A stretch of 64,000 bases of DNA from the NCBI RefSeq assembly GCF_003387475.1, contig NZ_QUNO01000024.1, positions 1 to 64,000 of the forward strand. Reading direction: 5' to 3'. The notes below the pieces were generated by a model that searched no databases, had not been told where the DNA came from, and saw nothing but the letters and a program-made list of their open reading frames with translations. Source of the DNA: Kutzneria buriramensis. GTDB lineage: Bacteria; Actinomycetota; Actinomycetes; Mycobacteriales; Pseudonocardiaceae. A program made the position numbers and the translations under genes. The number at the start of each line of letters is the position of its first letter. Position 1 is the stretch's first letter. Shown one piece after another: positions 52,575 to 61,591 of this stretch.

Positions 52575-53288
52575 ATGACGGACGACGGGGTGGATGCCCG
52601 TCAGCAGCTGGTCAAGGAGCTGCGCCGGGCGAAACAGGCGTCGGGGCTGAGCTTCGCGACGCTCGGGTCCCGCGCCTACTGCAGCCGGGCCTCGGCGGAG
52701 CGATACGTCAACGGCAAGCAGTTCCCGCCGAAGGTCGCGGTCGAGGCCCTCGCCCGAGCGTGTGATGTCGATCCCGAGCCGCTGCTGCGACTGTGGGACG
52801 CCGCGGTGGATTCGGAGGTGTCGGCCCCTCCCGCCATTGTCTCTCGGCCGCCGGTCCCCGTTTCAACCCCGACCTCGCGGGCGCGCCCGCGGAAATACGC
52901 GGGCATTGTCGGTTCGGTGCTGGGCGTTCTGCTCGGCGTTCCGCTGTTGAGCGCCAGCGGCGTGGCGCCCGCCGTGCCGAAACCGCCGGCGTCGACGAAC
53001 GGATGCCGGGACTACTACATCGATTTCCACGTCTACACCCTGGGACGACTGTGCTGGACGGCGACCGATGCGACGGTCAGCGGCCAGGTCACCAATCAGG
53101 GCGGCCCCGATCAGGCGACGGTCCAGGTGTGCGTTTCCGACCATCCGAACCTCTGCGCGCAGACGATCACCGTCGCCGCGGCCGGCCCGGATCTGCGCAC
53201 GCGTTATACCCGCGTCATCGCCCTGCCCGCCGGATACGGGGCATGGGTGCGAGCCTGTGCGGGCGACTATTGCAGCACGTGGAAGTAG
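52575..53288 (+). CDS. Membrane-anchored XRE/HTH protein with extracellular domain
   Basis: This 237-residue protein has an N-terminal helix-turn-helix (residues 8-70, QQLVKELRRAKQASGLSFAT, RASAERYVNGKQFPPKVA), a proline-rich linker, one transmembrane segment (about 112-130, IVGSVLGVLLGVPLLSASGV) and an extracellular part (about 140-237) with CRDYYID and paired cysteines. The order DNA-binding / membrane / outside resembles one-component membrane transducers. GGGAGG precedes the ATG. Its divergent neighbour is the secreted trypsin-like protease, a possible target. Confidence 0.75.
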   Translation: MTDDGVDARQQLVKELRRAKQASGLSFATLGSRAYCSRASAERYVNGKQFPPKVAVEALARACDVDPEPLLRLWDAAVDSEVSAPPAIVSRPPVPVSTPTSRARPRKYAGIVGSVLGVLLGVPLLSASGVAPAVPKPPASTNGCRDYYIDFHVYTLGRLCWTATDATVSGQVTNQGGPDQATVQVCVSDHPNLCAQTITVAAAGPDLRTRYTRVIALPAGYGAWVRACAGDYCSTWK

Positions 53289-53421
53289 CGGACAGCTGGT
53301 GCGAAACGGGCGAACGCCTGCGCTGTGTCAAAACTGTCACTGCGCCGGTGGTGTGAACCCGCTGACGCGGATCGTACCGACCGGTAACCTGGGCGGCCAT
53401 CAACGAGGATTGGACGGTCCG

Positions 53422-56400
53422 ATGAGCCGACGACTCTGGTGGGCCGCCATGCCCGTCGCCCTGGCGTTAGCCGCGGTCTTCGCGCCGGCGCTCGCGCCCA
53501 CGGCGGCCGCCGCGACGGGCGTCGTGACCGACGGGAACGCGCGGTTCACGGTCGAGTCGCCGACCCTGATCCGGGTGGAGTACGCCGGCGACGGCGGCTT
53601 CGAGGACCGTCCGACCTTCGACGCGGTCAACCGGTCGATGCCGACGCCGGCGTACACGACGTCGGTGTCGGGTGGCTATCGCGTCATTCAAACCGCCTCG
53701 GTGACGCTGCGGTACAAGGAGAACTCGGGACCGTTCACCCCGGCCAACCTCAGCGTCGACCTGACGGCCGGGTCCCAGGCCGTGACGGCGCATCCGAGCT
53801 TTCCGGGCACCTGTGCGTACGGCACGGGCTGCGAAGCCGAGGGTCTTGGGCTGTCCGGCAGCGCCTTCGTCGCCACCGACCACAACGGATACACCGGCAG
53901 CGGGTTCGTCGCCGGCTTCACCGCGGCGGGCGCGAAGATCGGCTGGCAGGAGTCCGCACCGCCGTCGGCCGGCCAGTACGCCGTGCAGATCCGCTACGCG
54001 AACGCGACCGGCGGCGACGGCAAGAGCGTGACCCGCACCGTCACGTTGACCACCGGCAGCAGCACGCAGCAGGTGAGCCTGCCCGCCACGGCCAACTGGG
54101 ACACGTGGGCGGTCGCGAGCGCCACCGTGACCCTGCCCGCCGGTGGCGCGCCGATGTCGATCTCCTGCGGCAGCGGCGACTCCTGCAACGTGAACGTCGA
54201 TTCCGTTGCGGTGACGCCGATCGGCGCCGCGTACCCGACGCCGGTGTCCACGCCGGACAACAACCTCGGCGGCTATCGTCGCGGCCTGGACGGTCAGAGC
54301 GGTCCGGCGGCGATGGCCGACGGCGTGCTCTCCCGCGACGGCTGGTACCTGCTGGACGACACGGGGTCCTCGATCCTCAACGCCGACGGCACCGTCACGC
54401 CGAGGCCGTCCCACAGCACGCAGCCGTACCAGGACGGCTACTTCTTCGGCTACGGCCACAACTACAAGCAGGGTCTCAAGGATCTGCACGACCTGACCGG
54501 CCCGTCGCCGCTGCTGCCGCGCGAGGCGTTCGGCGTCTGGTACAGCCGGTACTACCCGTACACCGCGTCCGACTACGAGAACACGCTGATCCCGGCGTTC
54601 CGGGCCAACCAGACGCCGATCGACAGCCTGGTGGCGGACACCGACTGGAAGTCGCCGAACGCCTGGGACGGCTGGGAGTTCAACCCCAGCCTGTTCCCCG
54701 ACCCCAAGGGGTTCTTCAGCTGGGCGGCGTCGCAGGACCTGGTGACGTCTTTCAACATCCACCCGAGCATCGCGCCCAGCGACCCCCAGTACGCGGCGAC
54801 GCTCGCGACGGCCGGCACGCTGGCCGACAGCAGCTGCTACAGCATCGGCGCCTGCAAGATCTTCAACTTCCTGGACCCGGCGGAGCTCAAGGCGTACTTC
54901 AACCTGCACAGCACGTTGGAGCAGCAGGGGCAGCCGGTCTGGTGGCTGGACCAGTCCAACGGCGAGGGCGGCACGCCCACCAACGCCGGGGTGACCCCGG
55001 ACAGCTGGATCAACGCGCAGTACAAGGCGCACGCGGACGCGATCGGCAGCCGCGGGTACGTGCTCGGCCGGATCGGCGGCAACGGCAACGACTACTCGGT
55101 GTTCACGCCGTCGCCGTACGGCGCATGGGCCGAACACCGCTCGGCCGTGCACTTCACCGGCGACACCACGCCGACGTGGGCGATGCTGGCCTTCGAGTCG
55201 CAGTTCACCGCCCGCGAGGGCAGCGGCATCGGCGAACCCTATGTGTCCCACGACATCGGCGGCTTCTACCAGAACTCGGCGAACGCCTCCAACGGCCACG
55301 ACGACGAGGACCTGTACGCCCGCTGGGTGCAGCTGGCCACGTTCCAACCGATCCTGCGCCTGCACTCCGACCACGGTGACCGGCTGCCGTGGAACTACAG
55401 CGCGTCGACGGCCTCCGCCACCGAGAAGTTCCTGCGGCTGCGGGAATCCCTGGTGCCGTACACGTACACGCTGGCCCGTCGGGCCGTCGACACCGGGCTG
55501 CCGATCGTGCGCGGCCTGTACCTGAACTACCCCGAGTACAACGAGGCGTACAGCTACTCGGGGGAGTACACCTACGGCGACGACGTGCTGGTCGCGCCGG
55601 TCACCACGCCCGGCACGGGGTCGGTGAGTTCCACCGTCTGGTTCCCGCCGGGCACGTGGACCGACTACTTCACCGGCCGCACCTACACCGGGCCGGGCAC
55701 CGCGCAGGTCAGCACCACGCTGGACACCATGCCGGTGTTCCTGCGCTCCGGCGGGATCGTGACCACTCGCAGCGACTACGTCGACTCCGCCAACCAGAGC
55801 CCGATGAGCCAGGTCAGCGTGGACGTGGCGGCCGGCGGCGACGGGTCGTTCTCCCTGTACGAGGACGCCGGCCAGGGCAACGGCTACCAGTCCGGGCAGT
55901 CGGCGACGACCGCGATCGGCTACTCGGACGCCTCGCACACCGTGACCATCGGCGCGCGGCAGGGCACGTATTCGGGCGCGGTGGCGAACCGGACCTGGAC
56001 CGTCAAACTCCACAATCTGTACGCCGCACCGTCGAAGGTCACCGTCAACGGCTCCGCGGTGTACGTCAGCTACGACGCCGGCACCCGCACCGCCACCGTG
56101 CAGACCGGTTCGCTGGCGACGTCGTCCGCGGTGACGGTCGCCTACACGCCCGCGACGCCCGCCGGTCCCATCACCTCCGCGCTGGCCGGCAAGTGCGTGG
56201 ACGTCAACAATGCCGGCACCGCCAACGGGACTGCCGTGCAGCTGTGGGACTGCAACGGCACCAACGCTCAACAGTGGACCGTCGGCACGAACGGCACGCT
56301 TCAGGCGCTCGGCAAGTGCTTGGACGTCAACAACGCCGGCACCGCCAACGGCACCACGGTGCAGTTGTGGGACTGCAACGGAACCGGGGCCCAGCAGTGG

Positions 56401-56541
56401 CAGCAGGGGGCGAACAGCTCGTTGGTCAACCCGGAGTCCGGGCGGTGCCTCGACGATCCCAATGCCGCCACCACCAACGGAACACAGCTACAGATCTACG
56501 ACTGCAACGCCACCAACGCCCAGCGGTGGACCGTGCCCTGA
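53422..56541 (+). CDS. Secreted GH31 alpha-glucosidase-like enzyme with inserted CBM and C-terminal ricin-type lectin
   Basis: This 1039-residue secreted enzyme has a signal peptide (1-32), a GH31 N-terminal domain, an inserted CBM6/35-like module (about 140-280, VQIRYANATGGDGKSVTRTV), the (beta/alpha)8 domain and distal beta-domain, then a ricin B-type lectin (about 920-1039). The nucleophile is D510 in WWLDQSN and the acid D581 in GDTTPTW. GH31 enzymes cut alpha-glucosidic or related bonds; secreted ones often act on branched glucans or trehalose-type links. It is monocistronic and converges with the snapalysin gene. Confidence 0.9.
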   Translation: MSRRLWWAAMPVALALAAVFAPALAPTAAAATGVVTDGNARFTVESPTLIRVEYAGDGGFEDRPTFDAVNRSMPTPAYTTSVSGGYRVIQTASVTLRYKENSGPFTPANLSVDLTAGSQAVTAHPSFPGTCAYGTGCEAEGLGLSGSAFVATDHNGYTGSGFVAGFTAAGAKIGWQESAPPSAGQYAVQIRYANATGGDGKSVTRTVTLTTGSSTQQVSLPATANWDTWAVASATVTLPAGGAPMSISCGSGDSCNVNVDSVAVTPIGAAYPTPVSTPDNNLGGYRRGLDGQSGPAAMADGVLSRDGWYLLDDTGSSILNADGTVTPRPSHSTQPYQDGYFFGYGHNYKQGLKDLHDLTGPSPLLPREAFGVWYSRYYPYTASDYENTLIPAFRANQTPIDSLVADTDWKSPNAWDGWEFNPSLFPDPKGFFSWAASQDLVTSFNIHPSIAPSDPQYAATLATAGTLADSSCYSIGACKIFNFLDPAELKAYFNLHSTLEQQGQPVWWLDQSNGEGGTPTNAGVTPDSWINAQYKAHADAIGSRGYVLGRIGGNGNDYSVFTPSPYGAWAEHRSAVHFTGDTTPTWAMLAFESQFTAREGSGIGEPYVSHDIGGFYQNSANASNGHDDEDLYARWVQLATFQPILRLHSDHGDRLPWNYSASTASATEKFLRLRESLVPYTYTLARRAVDTGLPIVRGLYLNYPEYNEAYSYSGEYTYGDDVLVAPVTTPGTGSVSSTVWFPPGTWTDYFTGRTYTGPGTAQVSTTLDTMPVFLRSGGIVTTRSDYVDSANQSPMSQVSVDVAAGGDGSFSLYEDAGQGNGYQSGQSATTAIGYSDASHTVTIGARQGTYSGAVANRTWTVKLHNLYAAPSKVTVNGSAVYVSYDAGTRTATVQTGSLATSSAVTVAYTPATPAGPITSALAGKCVDVNNAGTANGTAVQLWDCNGTNAQQWTVGTNGTLQALGKCLDVNNAGTANGTTVQLWDCNGTGAQQWQQGANSSLVNPESGRCLDDPNAATTNGTQLQIYDCNATNAQRWTVP
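56191..56403 (+). repeat. Internal tandem repeat encoding ricin-lectin subdomains
   Basis: Two near-identical 90-base blocks at 56191-56280 and 56314-56403, 123 bases (41 codons) apart, encode KCVDVNNAGTANGTAVQLWD-type and KCLDVNNAGTANGTTVQLWD-type strands. They are two beta-trefoil subdomains of the GH31 lectin; a third, diverged copy follows. Confidence 0.85.
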
Positions 56542-56548
56542 GCAAGAT

Positions 56549-56562
56549 CCACCGCCGGGTGG
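56549..56562. terminator. Possible weak hairpin between convergent genes
   Basis: CCACC-GCCG-GGTGG forms a short stem in the 38-base gap between GH31 and the snapalysin gene. The 5-bp arms make it a weak candidate. Confidence 0.3.
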
Positions 56563-56579
56563 TGGTCTGAGCCTGTATC

Positions 56580-57110
56580 TCAGTCCCGGACCACCGTCAG
56601 CCGGTGCGCGGGCGCGAAACCGTTCGCGAAGTTCTGGTCGACCTGCGCCGCCTCCTGCGCGTCCGGCACGGCGTTCTTGCAGGACGTGCCGGGGCCGTGG
56701 CCGGACATCACCTCGGTGCACGGGCCGCTGTAGTCGTCGGGCAGGCCGAGGTTGTGGCCGAACTCGTGGGCGATGATCCTGGTCGGGTCGAAGCCCTCGG
56801 CGACCTGCTGGGTGTCGATGTAGATGTCGCCGTTGCCGTGGCCGTCGGTCTGGGTGTACGAGCCGCCGCCGCTGATCTCGTGCAGGAAGATCGTGGCGCC
56901 GCCGCCCGCCGCGAGCTGGACGTTGCTGACGGCGCCGTTCCAGTTGGCCACGGCCTGGGTGGTCTCGGCCTGGTAGTCGGGCAGGTCGCTGGCGTCGTAG
57001 TGGAGGGTCACCGTGTTCGGCGCGGCCGCCGCGGTGGCGGCGGTGAGCACCTGCGCCGTCGCGAGGGGCAGCAGCATCACGGTGATGCCGAGGGCGAGGC
57101 GTCGCAACAT
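56580..57110 (-). CDS. Snapalysin-family zinc metalloprotease
   Basis: This 176-residue secreted protease has a signal peptide (1-30) and the motif HEFGHNLGLPDD at 115-126, with H115, E116 and H119 and the aspartate third ligand D125, as in snapalysin (M7). The spacing and total length match the small Streptomyces enzyme. A met-turn-like segment, EVMSGHGPG, follows. GGAGAA precedes the ATG. In Streptomyces the gene is often next to a LysR regulator; no such gene is present here. Confidence 0.92.
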   Translation of the reverse strand: MLRRLALGITVMLLPLATAQVLTAATAAAAPNTVTLHYDASDLPDYQAETTQAVANWNGAVSNVQLAAGGGATIFLHEISGGGSYTQTDGHGNGDIYIDTQQVAEGFDPTRIIAHEFGHNLGLPDDYSGPCTEVMSGHGPGTSCKNAVPDAQEAAQVDQNFANGFAPAHRLTVVRD

Positions 57111-57380
57111 GAGTTCTCCTCTGTTGTGCAGGGTCAGGCAGGGTGCGCCCAGCGTCGCAGCCGACGCCGGCCCCGCCTACGCGACCAAAGGAGGGGATCC
57201 TTCACTTTTGACGACCGTCGGGGGTCGGGGCGGCATGCCGCTGAAGACTTTCCAAGGTTTGCAATTGTTGAGTTTGCTATCGTCTCCTGTTCGCGATGGC
57301 CGACCGGGCCGGCGCCGGTGATCACCGTTGAGTAGGACTACGTATGTCCCGCCGGCCGCCGTGCTCGACAGAATCGTCGC

Positions 57381-57836
57381 GTGCCCGAATGGATCTCCCG
57401 CCGACGACAGCTGATTCCCCTGGCCGCCGGCGTGGTCGGCGCGCTGCTCGGCGCGGGCTCCGGCTGGTTCTGGACGGCGGTGACGGACCACATCCATCAT
57501 CAGTGCGCCGTCGAGGGGCCCAGCACCTGGTGCTGGCTGGGCGGGTTCATCTGGGGGCCGGGTATGGTGGCGGCGGCGATGATCGTCGTGGCCCTGGTCG
57601 TCGGGCTCGGGCTGGCGGTGTGCGAGGTGTGGGGAGCCGAGGCCGTCGCCGTCTGGGGTTCGCTGCTCACGTTCGGCGCGGCGTGGGCGTTCGAGACGCT
57701 GCCCGTCGACAGCTGGACCAGGTTTCTCGTGCCGGCGGCGATCCTCGGCGGCGGGCTCGGCGTGGCGGTGCTGCTGGTCGAGGCGACCACCCGCTGGCGT
57801 CGGTCGATGTCCCGCCGGCCGGACTCCGAGCGGTAG
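57381..57836 (+). CDS. Hypothetical four-TM membrane protein
   Basis: The 151-residue protein has hydrophobic segments at about 11-32, 50-80, 88-105 and 113-132 with a basic C-terminus. Two cysteines flank the first loop. No family was recognised. The GTG at 57381 is the likely start. It is separated from the divergent snapalysin gene by 270 bases, with an AT-richer patch near 57255-57290 that may hold promoters. Confidence 0.6.
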   Translation: MPEWISRRRQLIPLAAGVVGALLGAGSGWFWTAVTDHIHHQCAVEGPSTWCWLGGFIWGPGMVAAAMIVVALVVGLGLAVCEVWGAEAVAVWGSLLTFGAAWAFETLPVDSWTRFLVPAAILGGGLGVAVLLVEATTRWRRSMSRRPDSER

Positions 57837-58074
57837 GGGAGCCACAACCTCGGGCCCGTGGTCGGGGTCGGATGGTGACCGGACCACACACGGGCCGCCG
57901 CGCCGGACCTCCGTCAAGCGGAAATCGGGACGGCCGGCGCCCCGGACAGTGGGGCCGCCACCGTCGGGCCGACAGAGTCGGGTCCGAGCGCATCTAGGCC
58001 TGGAACGGCCGCTGTCGCACTGTTGGTCGAGGGCTCCGGGTTGTCGGAGCGGGAGGCGAACAGAGGGGTGAGCC

Positions 58075-59262
58075 ATGACCAGCCTTGCCTGTTATCTGGG
58101 GGACGACCGCAAGCAGAAGCACGCGACCACCTCCGGGATCCAGCACACCACGCTCGCGGCGATCTGCGCCGCGATGTTCCAGTCGTTGCCGCGCTCCGAC
58201 CAGCGGAGGAAGGGCGCGGAGTACGTGTACGGCCTGTTGGCCGCCGACGGACGCAAGTCGATAAGAAACATGGCGGCGCTGTTCGGCGGGCGGGCGGCGG
58301 AGCAGCGCCTGCACCACTTCGTGTGCAGCTCCACCTGGGACTGGGTGCCGGTGCGGCACGCGCTGTCCCAGTTCATGGTGCGGGCGGCGCCGCCGCAGGC
58401 GTGGGTGGTGCGGCCCATGATCATCCCGAAGGCGGGGGACCACTCCGTGGGGGTCGACCGGCGGTTCCTCTCCGACATGGGGCACGTCGTCAACGCCCAG
58501 CATGCCATCGGCGTCTGGGCGGCGTCCGAGGAACTCCGGACCCCGCTGAACTGGCGGCTGCGGCTGTCCCCGGCCTGGGTCGAGGACAAGGAGCGGCGGG
58601 TGCAGGCGGCGATCCCGGACGGCTTCATCAGCAAGTCGATCGGCGACGGCGCGGTCGACGCCTTCCTCCAGATGACGGCGTGCGGCGGCCTCCCCGTTCG
58701 TCCGATCATCCTCGACGCCCGCGACCTCGACGTCGCCGGCACCGTGGGCACGCTGCGCGAGGCCGGCGTTCCGTTCCTGGTCCGGCTGCCCGGCGCGGTG
58801 CGGCTGGCGGTGACCGACTCGGCGCTGACCGGCCACCACGCCGACGTGCTGCCGGCGCACCACATCATGCGGGCGGCCAGGCACCTCCGGCGGCCGGCGG
58901 TGTGGCGCGGCGGCGGGGACGCGATGCCGCACACCTGCCTGGTGGCCGGCGTCCAGGTCCGGCTGCCCGGCGACGCGGCGCCGGCGTCGCTGCTCGCGAC
59001 GGCGGAGATCGGCGAGGACTGGCCGGGACAGCTGTGGCTGACCAACCTCACCAACTGCGACGCGGCCGCGCTGATCCGGCTGACCGGGCTGATGGTCCGC
59101 GTCGACGAGGACTTCGAGGAGATCGCCGACCAGGTCGGCCTGCGGGACTTCGTGGGACGGTCCTTCGCCGGCTGGCACCGGCACGTCACGCTCGCCTCGG
59201 CCGCGTATGCCGTGTCCGTCCTCACCCACCGGGAGAACGCCGCGGTCGATCACGTGTCCTGA
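58075..59262 (+). CDS. IS701-transposase-like protein, catalytically degenerate, probable cluster-associated factor
   Basis: This 395-residue protein has the IS701/DDE pattern (SLPRSDQRRKGAEYVYGLLA, then GDHSVGVDRRFLSDMG and RHVTLASAAYAV). Active family members carry two aspartates before the glycine of the GFPKKG-type motif; here the stretch reads VVRPMIIPKAG, so that catalytic aspartate is lost. I see no terminal inverted repeats or target duplication, so it is not a mobile element. Stand-alone proteins of this type occur at the edges of actinomycete biosynthetic clusters, possibly as regulators. GAGGGG precedes the ATG. It converges with the PucR gene with a 13-base overlap. Confidence 0.75.
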   Translation: MTSLACYLGDDRKQKHATTSGIQHTTLAAICAAMFQSLPRSDQRRKGAEYVYGLLAADGRKSIRNMAALFGGRAAEQRLHHFVCSSTWDWVPVRHALSQFMVRAAPPQAWVVRPMIIPKAGDHSVGVDRRFLSDMGHVVNAQHAIGVWAASEELRTPLNWRLRLSPAWVEDKERRVQAAIPDGFISKSIGDGAVDAFLQMTACGGLPVRPIILDARDLDVAGTVGTLREAGVPFLVRLPGAVRLAVTDSALTGHHADVLPAHHIMRAARHLRRPAVWRGGGDAMPHTCLVAGVQVRLPGDAAPASLLATAEIGEDWPGQLWLTNLTNCDAAALIRLTGLMVRVDEDFEEIADQVGLRDFVGRSFAGWHRHVTLASAAYAVSVLTHRENAAVDHVS

Positions 59263-61178
59263 GCCGGCGGCCCGTCGACGGTCGGCTGCGGCCGGGACTC
59301 GCCGAGGAGGTGCCGCAGCTTCGACAGCCGCAGCGCGAGCTGGATGTCCAGCGCGCGCTCGGGTTCCTGCCAGTCGGGACCGAGGAGCTCGGCGACCCGC
59401 TCGAGGCGGCGGGTCACGGTGTTGGGGTGGACGTGCAGCCGCTCGGCCGAGTACGTCGGGCTGCCGCCGGCCTCGAAATACGCTTCGAGGGTCCGGCCGA
59501 GCTCGGTCGAGCGCTGCCGGTCGTAGTCGACGACCGGACCGATGGTCGCGCCGATGAACCCGTCGACGTCCGGGCTGTCGGACAGCAGCACGCCGAGAAA
59601 GCCGAGCTCGCCCACCGACGCCGAGCGCCCGGTCGCGCCGATGACGGTCATCGCGTCCAGACAGCGCAGGGCTTCGAGGAACCCGTGCCGGACCGAGCCC
59701 GTGGCGGACACCGGCCCGGCGCCGCTGACCGTCACCGGAAGTCCCAGCAGCGGCGACAGTTTGCCGGACACCGCGCGCGCCGAGGCACCGGGATCCTTGC
59801 CCGGTAACAGAAGCACGAGACAGCCGTTCTTCATGGTGCTCAGCCCGCCCATGCGGTGCGCGTACGAGGAGGCCCAGATCGCGCCCTTGCTGCCCATGGT
59901 CCCCTCCGCCCGGGCGAGCACGATCACGTGCGGGGTGTCCAGCTGGACGCCCAGCCGACGGGCCCGCTTCTGGAGCTGTTGCGGTGGCCGGGGCGGGCTG
60001 GCGACCAGGTCGTCGAGCAGTTCGCCGCGGGCGTCGGACTCCGCGATGGCCGCCTTGCTGTCCAGCAGCAGAAGGACGGCGGCGGCCTGCGCGACCTGCG
60101 GCAGCAGTTGCCGCTCGCGGTCGGTGAACGCGGTGTGGGGATGCAGGAGCACGGTGCCGAGATGCTCCTGCCCGGCGAAAACCGGTGTGGCCCAGGTGCC
60201 GCCGCCCAGCGCGACGGGTTCCCGGGCGGCGTGCGCGTTCATGGTGGCCGCCAGCATGGCGTCGTGCTCGTCGGGCATGTCGCCGGAGGTGGCCAGGATC
60301 CGGCCGTCGGCCGCGCACAGCCGGACGGCGCCGTCGAGCAGCCGGCTCGCGTGGTCGGCCAGCTCGGCCTGGTCGCTGCCGCCGAGAACCTGGTCGATGA
60401 GCCGGCGATTGGCGGCGCTGCACTCCTCCAGGCCGGCCAGGCTCTTCTCCGCGGCGGCCGCGCGCCGGCGGAAGTCCGCGCCCTCCGCGGTGGCGCGTTC
60501 CAGGCGCAGCACCCGGTCGACCATCGCGCCGACGAGCCTGCCGTAGGCGCTCATCAGCGATATCTCGTCCACCTTGAAGTGGCGGACGTTGCGGTGCGCG
60601 GCGTACAGCACGCCGAAGGTCCGGGTGCCGACCTTCAGCGGCACCGCCATCACGGCCCGCAGGCCCTCGGTCCGCACCACCTCGTCGATCTTTCCGCTGT
60701 GCGGAAAACGTTTGTCAGCAAGGTAGTCCGGTGTCCAGAATGGTGCGAGATCAGACAAAACCACGCTGCCGACGCCCCCGGTGGACGGCAGCCGCAGCCC
60801 CACGCTGATGGCCGAGGTGTGCCCGTCGGCGGTCCGGATGTAGACGTCGCCGGCGCTGTCGTCGGGCAGGCTGATGTAGGCCATGTCGATGTTCAGCAGC
60901 AGCCGGGTCCGTCGGGTGGTGAGGTCGAGGAGGGTGTCGAGGTCGTCCGGGGCGGCCAGGTCGCGTGCGGTGTCGACGAGCGCCGTGAGCGCGGCTTCGC
61001 GCTGCTGGTGGCGTTCCAACTGGGAACGAACCGACAGTCCCAATTGTTTTGCGCGTTCCAGCGATTCCAGTCCGGCGCCGGTGGCGCCACTCTCGCGGGC
61101 CGCGGACACCACCGTCTCGAACTGTTCGGTCGACGCTTCTCTTACCAGCAGCTCCAGGACAGCCAGCTCGTCCGACAT
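59250..61178 (-). CDS. PucR/CdaR-type regulator with GAF domain
   Basis: This 642-residue transcription factor has a helical N-terminus (1-75), a GAF domain (about 80-230, NIDMAYISLPDDSAGDVYI then VMAVPLKVGTRTFGVLYAAH), a coiled linker, a second sensory region with a CdaR GGDEF-like domain, and a C-terminal PucR helix-turn-helix (about 560-620, YFEAGGSPTYSAERLHVHPN). The order is that of large PucR-type activators found in secondary-metabolite clusters. It diverges from the methyltransferase gene over 413 bases and may control it. Its ligand is unknown. Confidence 0.88.
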   Translation of the reverse strand: MSDELAVLELLVREASTEQFETVVSAARESGATGAGLESLERAKQLGLSVRSQLERHQQREAALTALVDTARDLAAPDDLDTLLDLTTRRTRLLLNIDMAYISLPDDSAGDVYIRTADGHTSAISVGLRLPSTGGVGSVVLSDLAPFWTPDYLADKRFPHSGKIDEVVRTEGLRAVMAVPLKVGTRTFGVLYAAHRNVRHFKVDEISLMSAYGRLVGAMVDRVLRLERATAEGADFRRRAAAAEKSLAGLEECSAANRRLIDQVLGGSDQAELADHASRLLDGAVRLCAADGRILATSGDMPDEHDAMLAATMNAHAAREPVALGGGTWATPVFAGQEHLGTVLLHPHTAFTDRERQLLPQVAQAAAVLLLLDSKAAIAESDARGELLDDLVASPPRPPQQLQKRARRLGVQLDTPHVIVLARAEGTMGSKGAIWASSYAHRMGGLSTMKNGCLVLLLPGKDPGASARAVSGKLSPLLGLPVTVSGAGPVSATGSVRHGFLEALRCLDAMTVIGATGRSASVGELGFLGVLLSDSPDVDGFIGATIGPVVDYDRQRSTELGRTLEAYFEAGGSPTYSAERLHVHPNTVTRRLERVAELLGPDWQEPERALDIQLALRLSKLRHLLGESRPQPTVDGPPAQDT

Positions 61179-61591
61179 GGGTCACACTCCGCTACAGGGC
61201 ATGGATGCATTGCGTGCGACGTTCCGGTGTCAACCATCGGAGCGTACTACAGGGGGCCGGACGGACCGCTATAGGAACGAAGGGGCAAAAACATCTGTCC
61301 AATCGTCTGTCACGTTGTTTCCGTGATCAATTGCGGCCGGGGTTGGGCCCGGCCGCCGTCACGCCGTGCCCGACTTCGCCGAATATATCGCGGCGGCGGT
61401 GACGGCCGGGAGTTTCGAGTGATTCGATTTGCTGGTCTGAACGGCCGGTGCCCGGTGGTTGGGCCACCGTCGCCGGTCGCCAGATGTGGTGTTGGACGAC
61501 CTTCCTGAGCTGTGTCCGGCGGGGAAAACTGGGGCATAGCGGTCGCCGACTCGGCGAGGGTCAACCATTCGGGGTAATGAGGGGTCTAATG
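61179..61591. other. Intergenic region between PucR and methyltransferase genes
   Basis: No gene is convincing in this 413-base divergent spacer. It includes a 24-base hairpin at 61333-61356 (GCGGCCGGG / CCCGGCCGC arms, 6-base loop) and less GC-rich patches around 61285-61330 and 61415-61440 that could be promoters. Because both flanking genes point outward, it most likely carries both promoters and operators of the cluster regulator. Confidence 0.55.

Noticed and set aside
58075-59262. Intact IS701 insertion sequence
   Set aside because: No terminal inverted repeats or target-site duplication were seen, and the key catalytic aspartate is missing.
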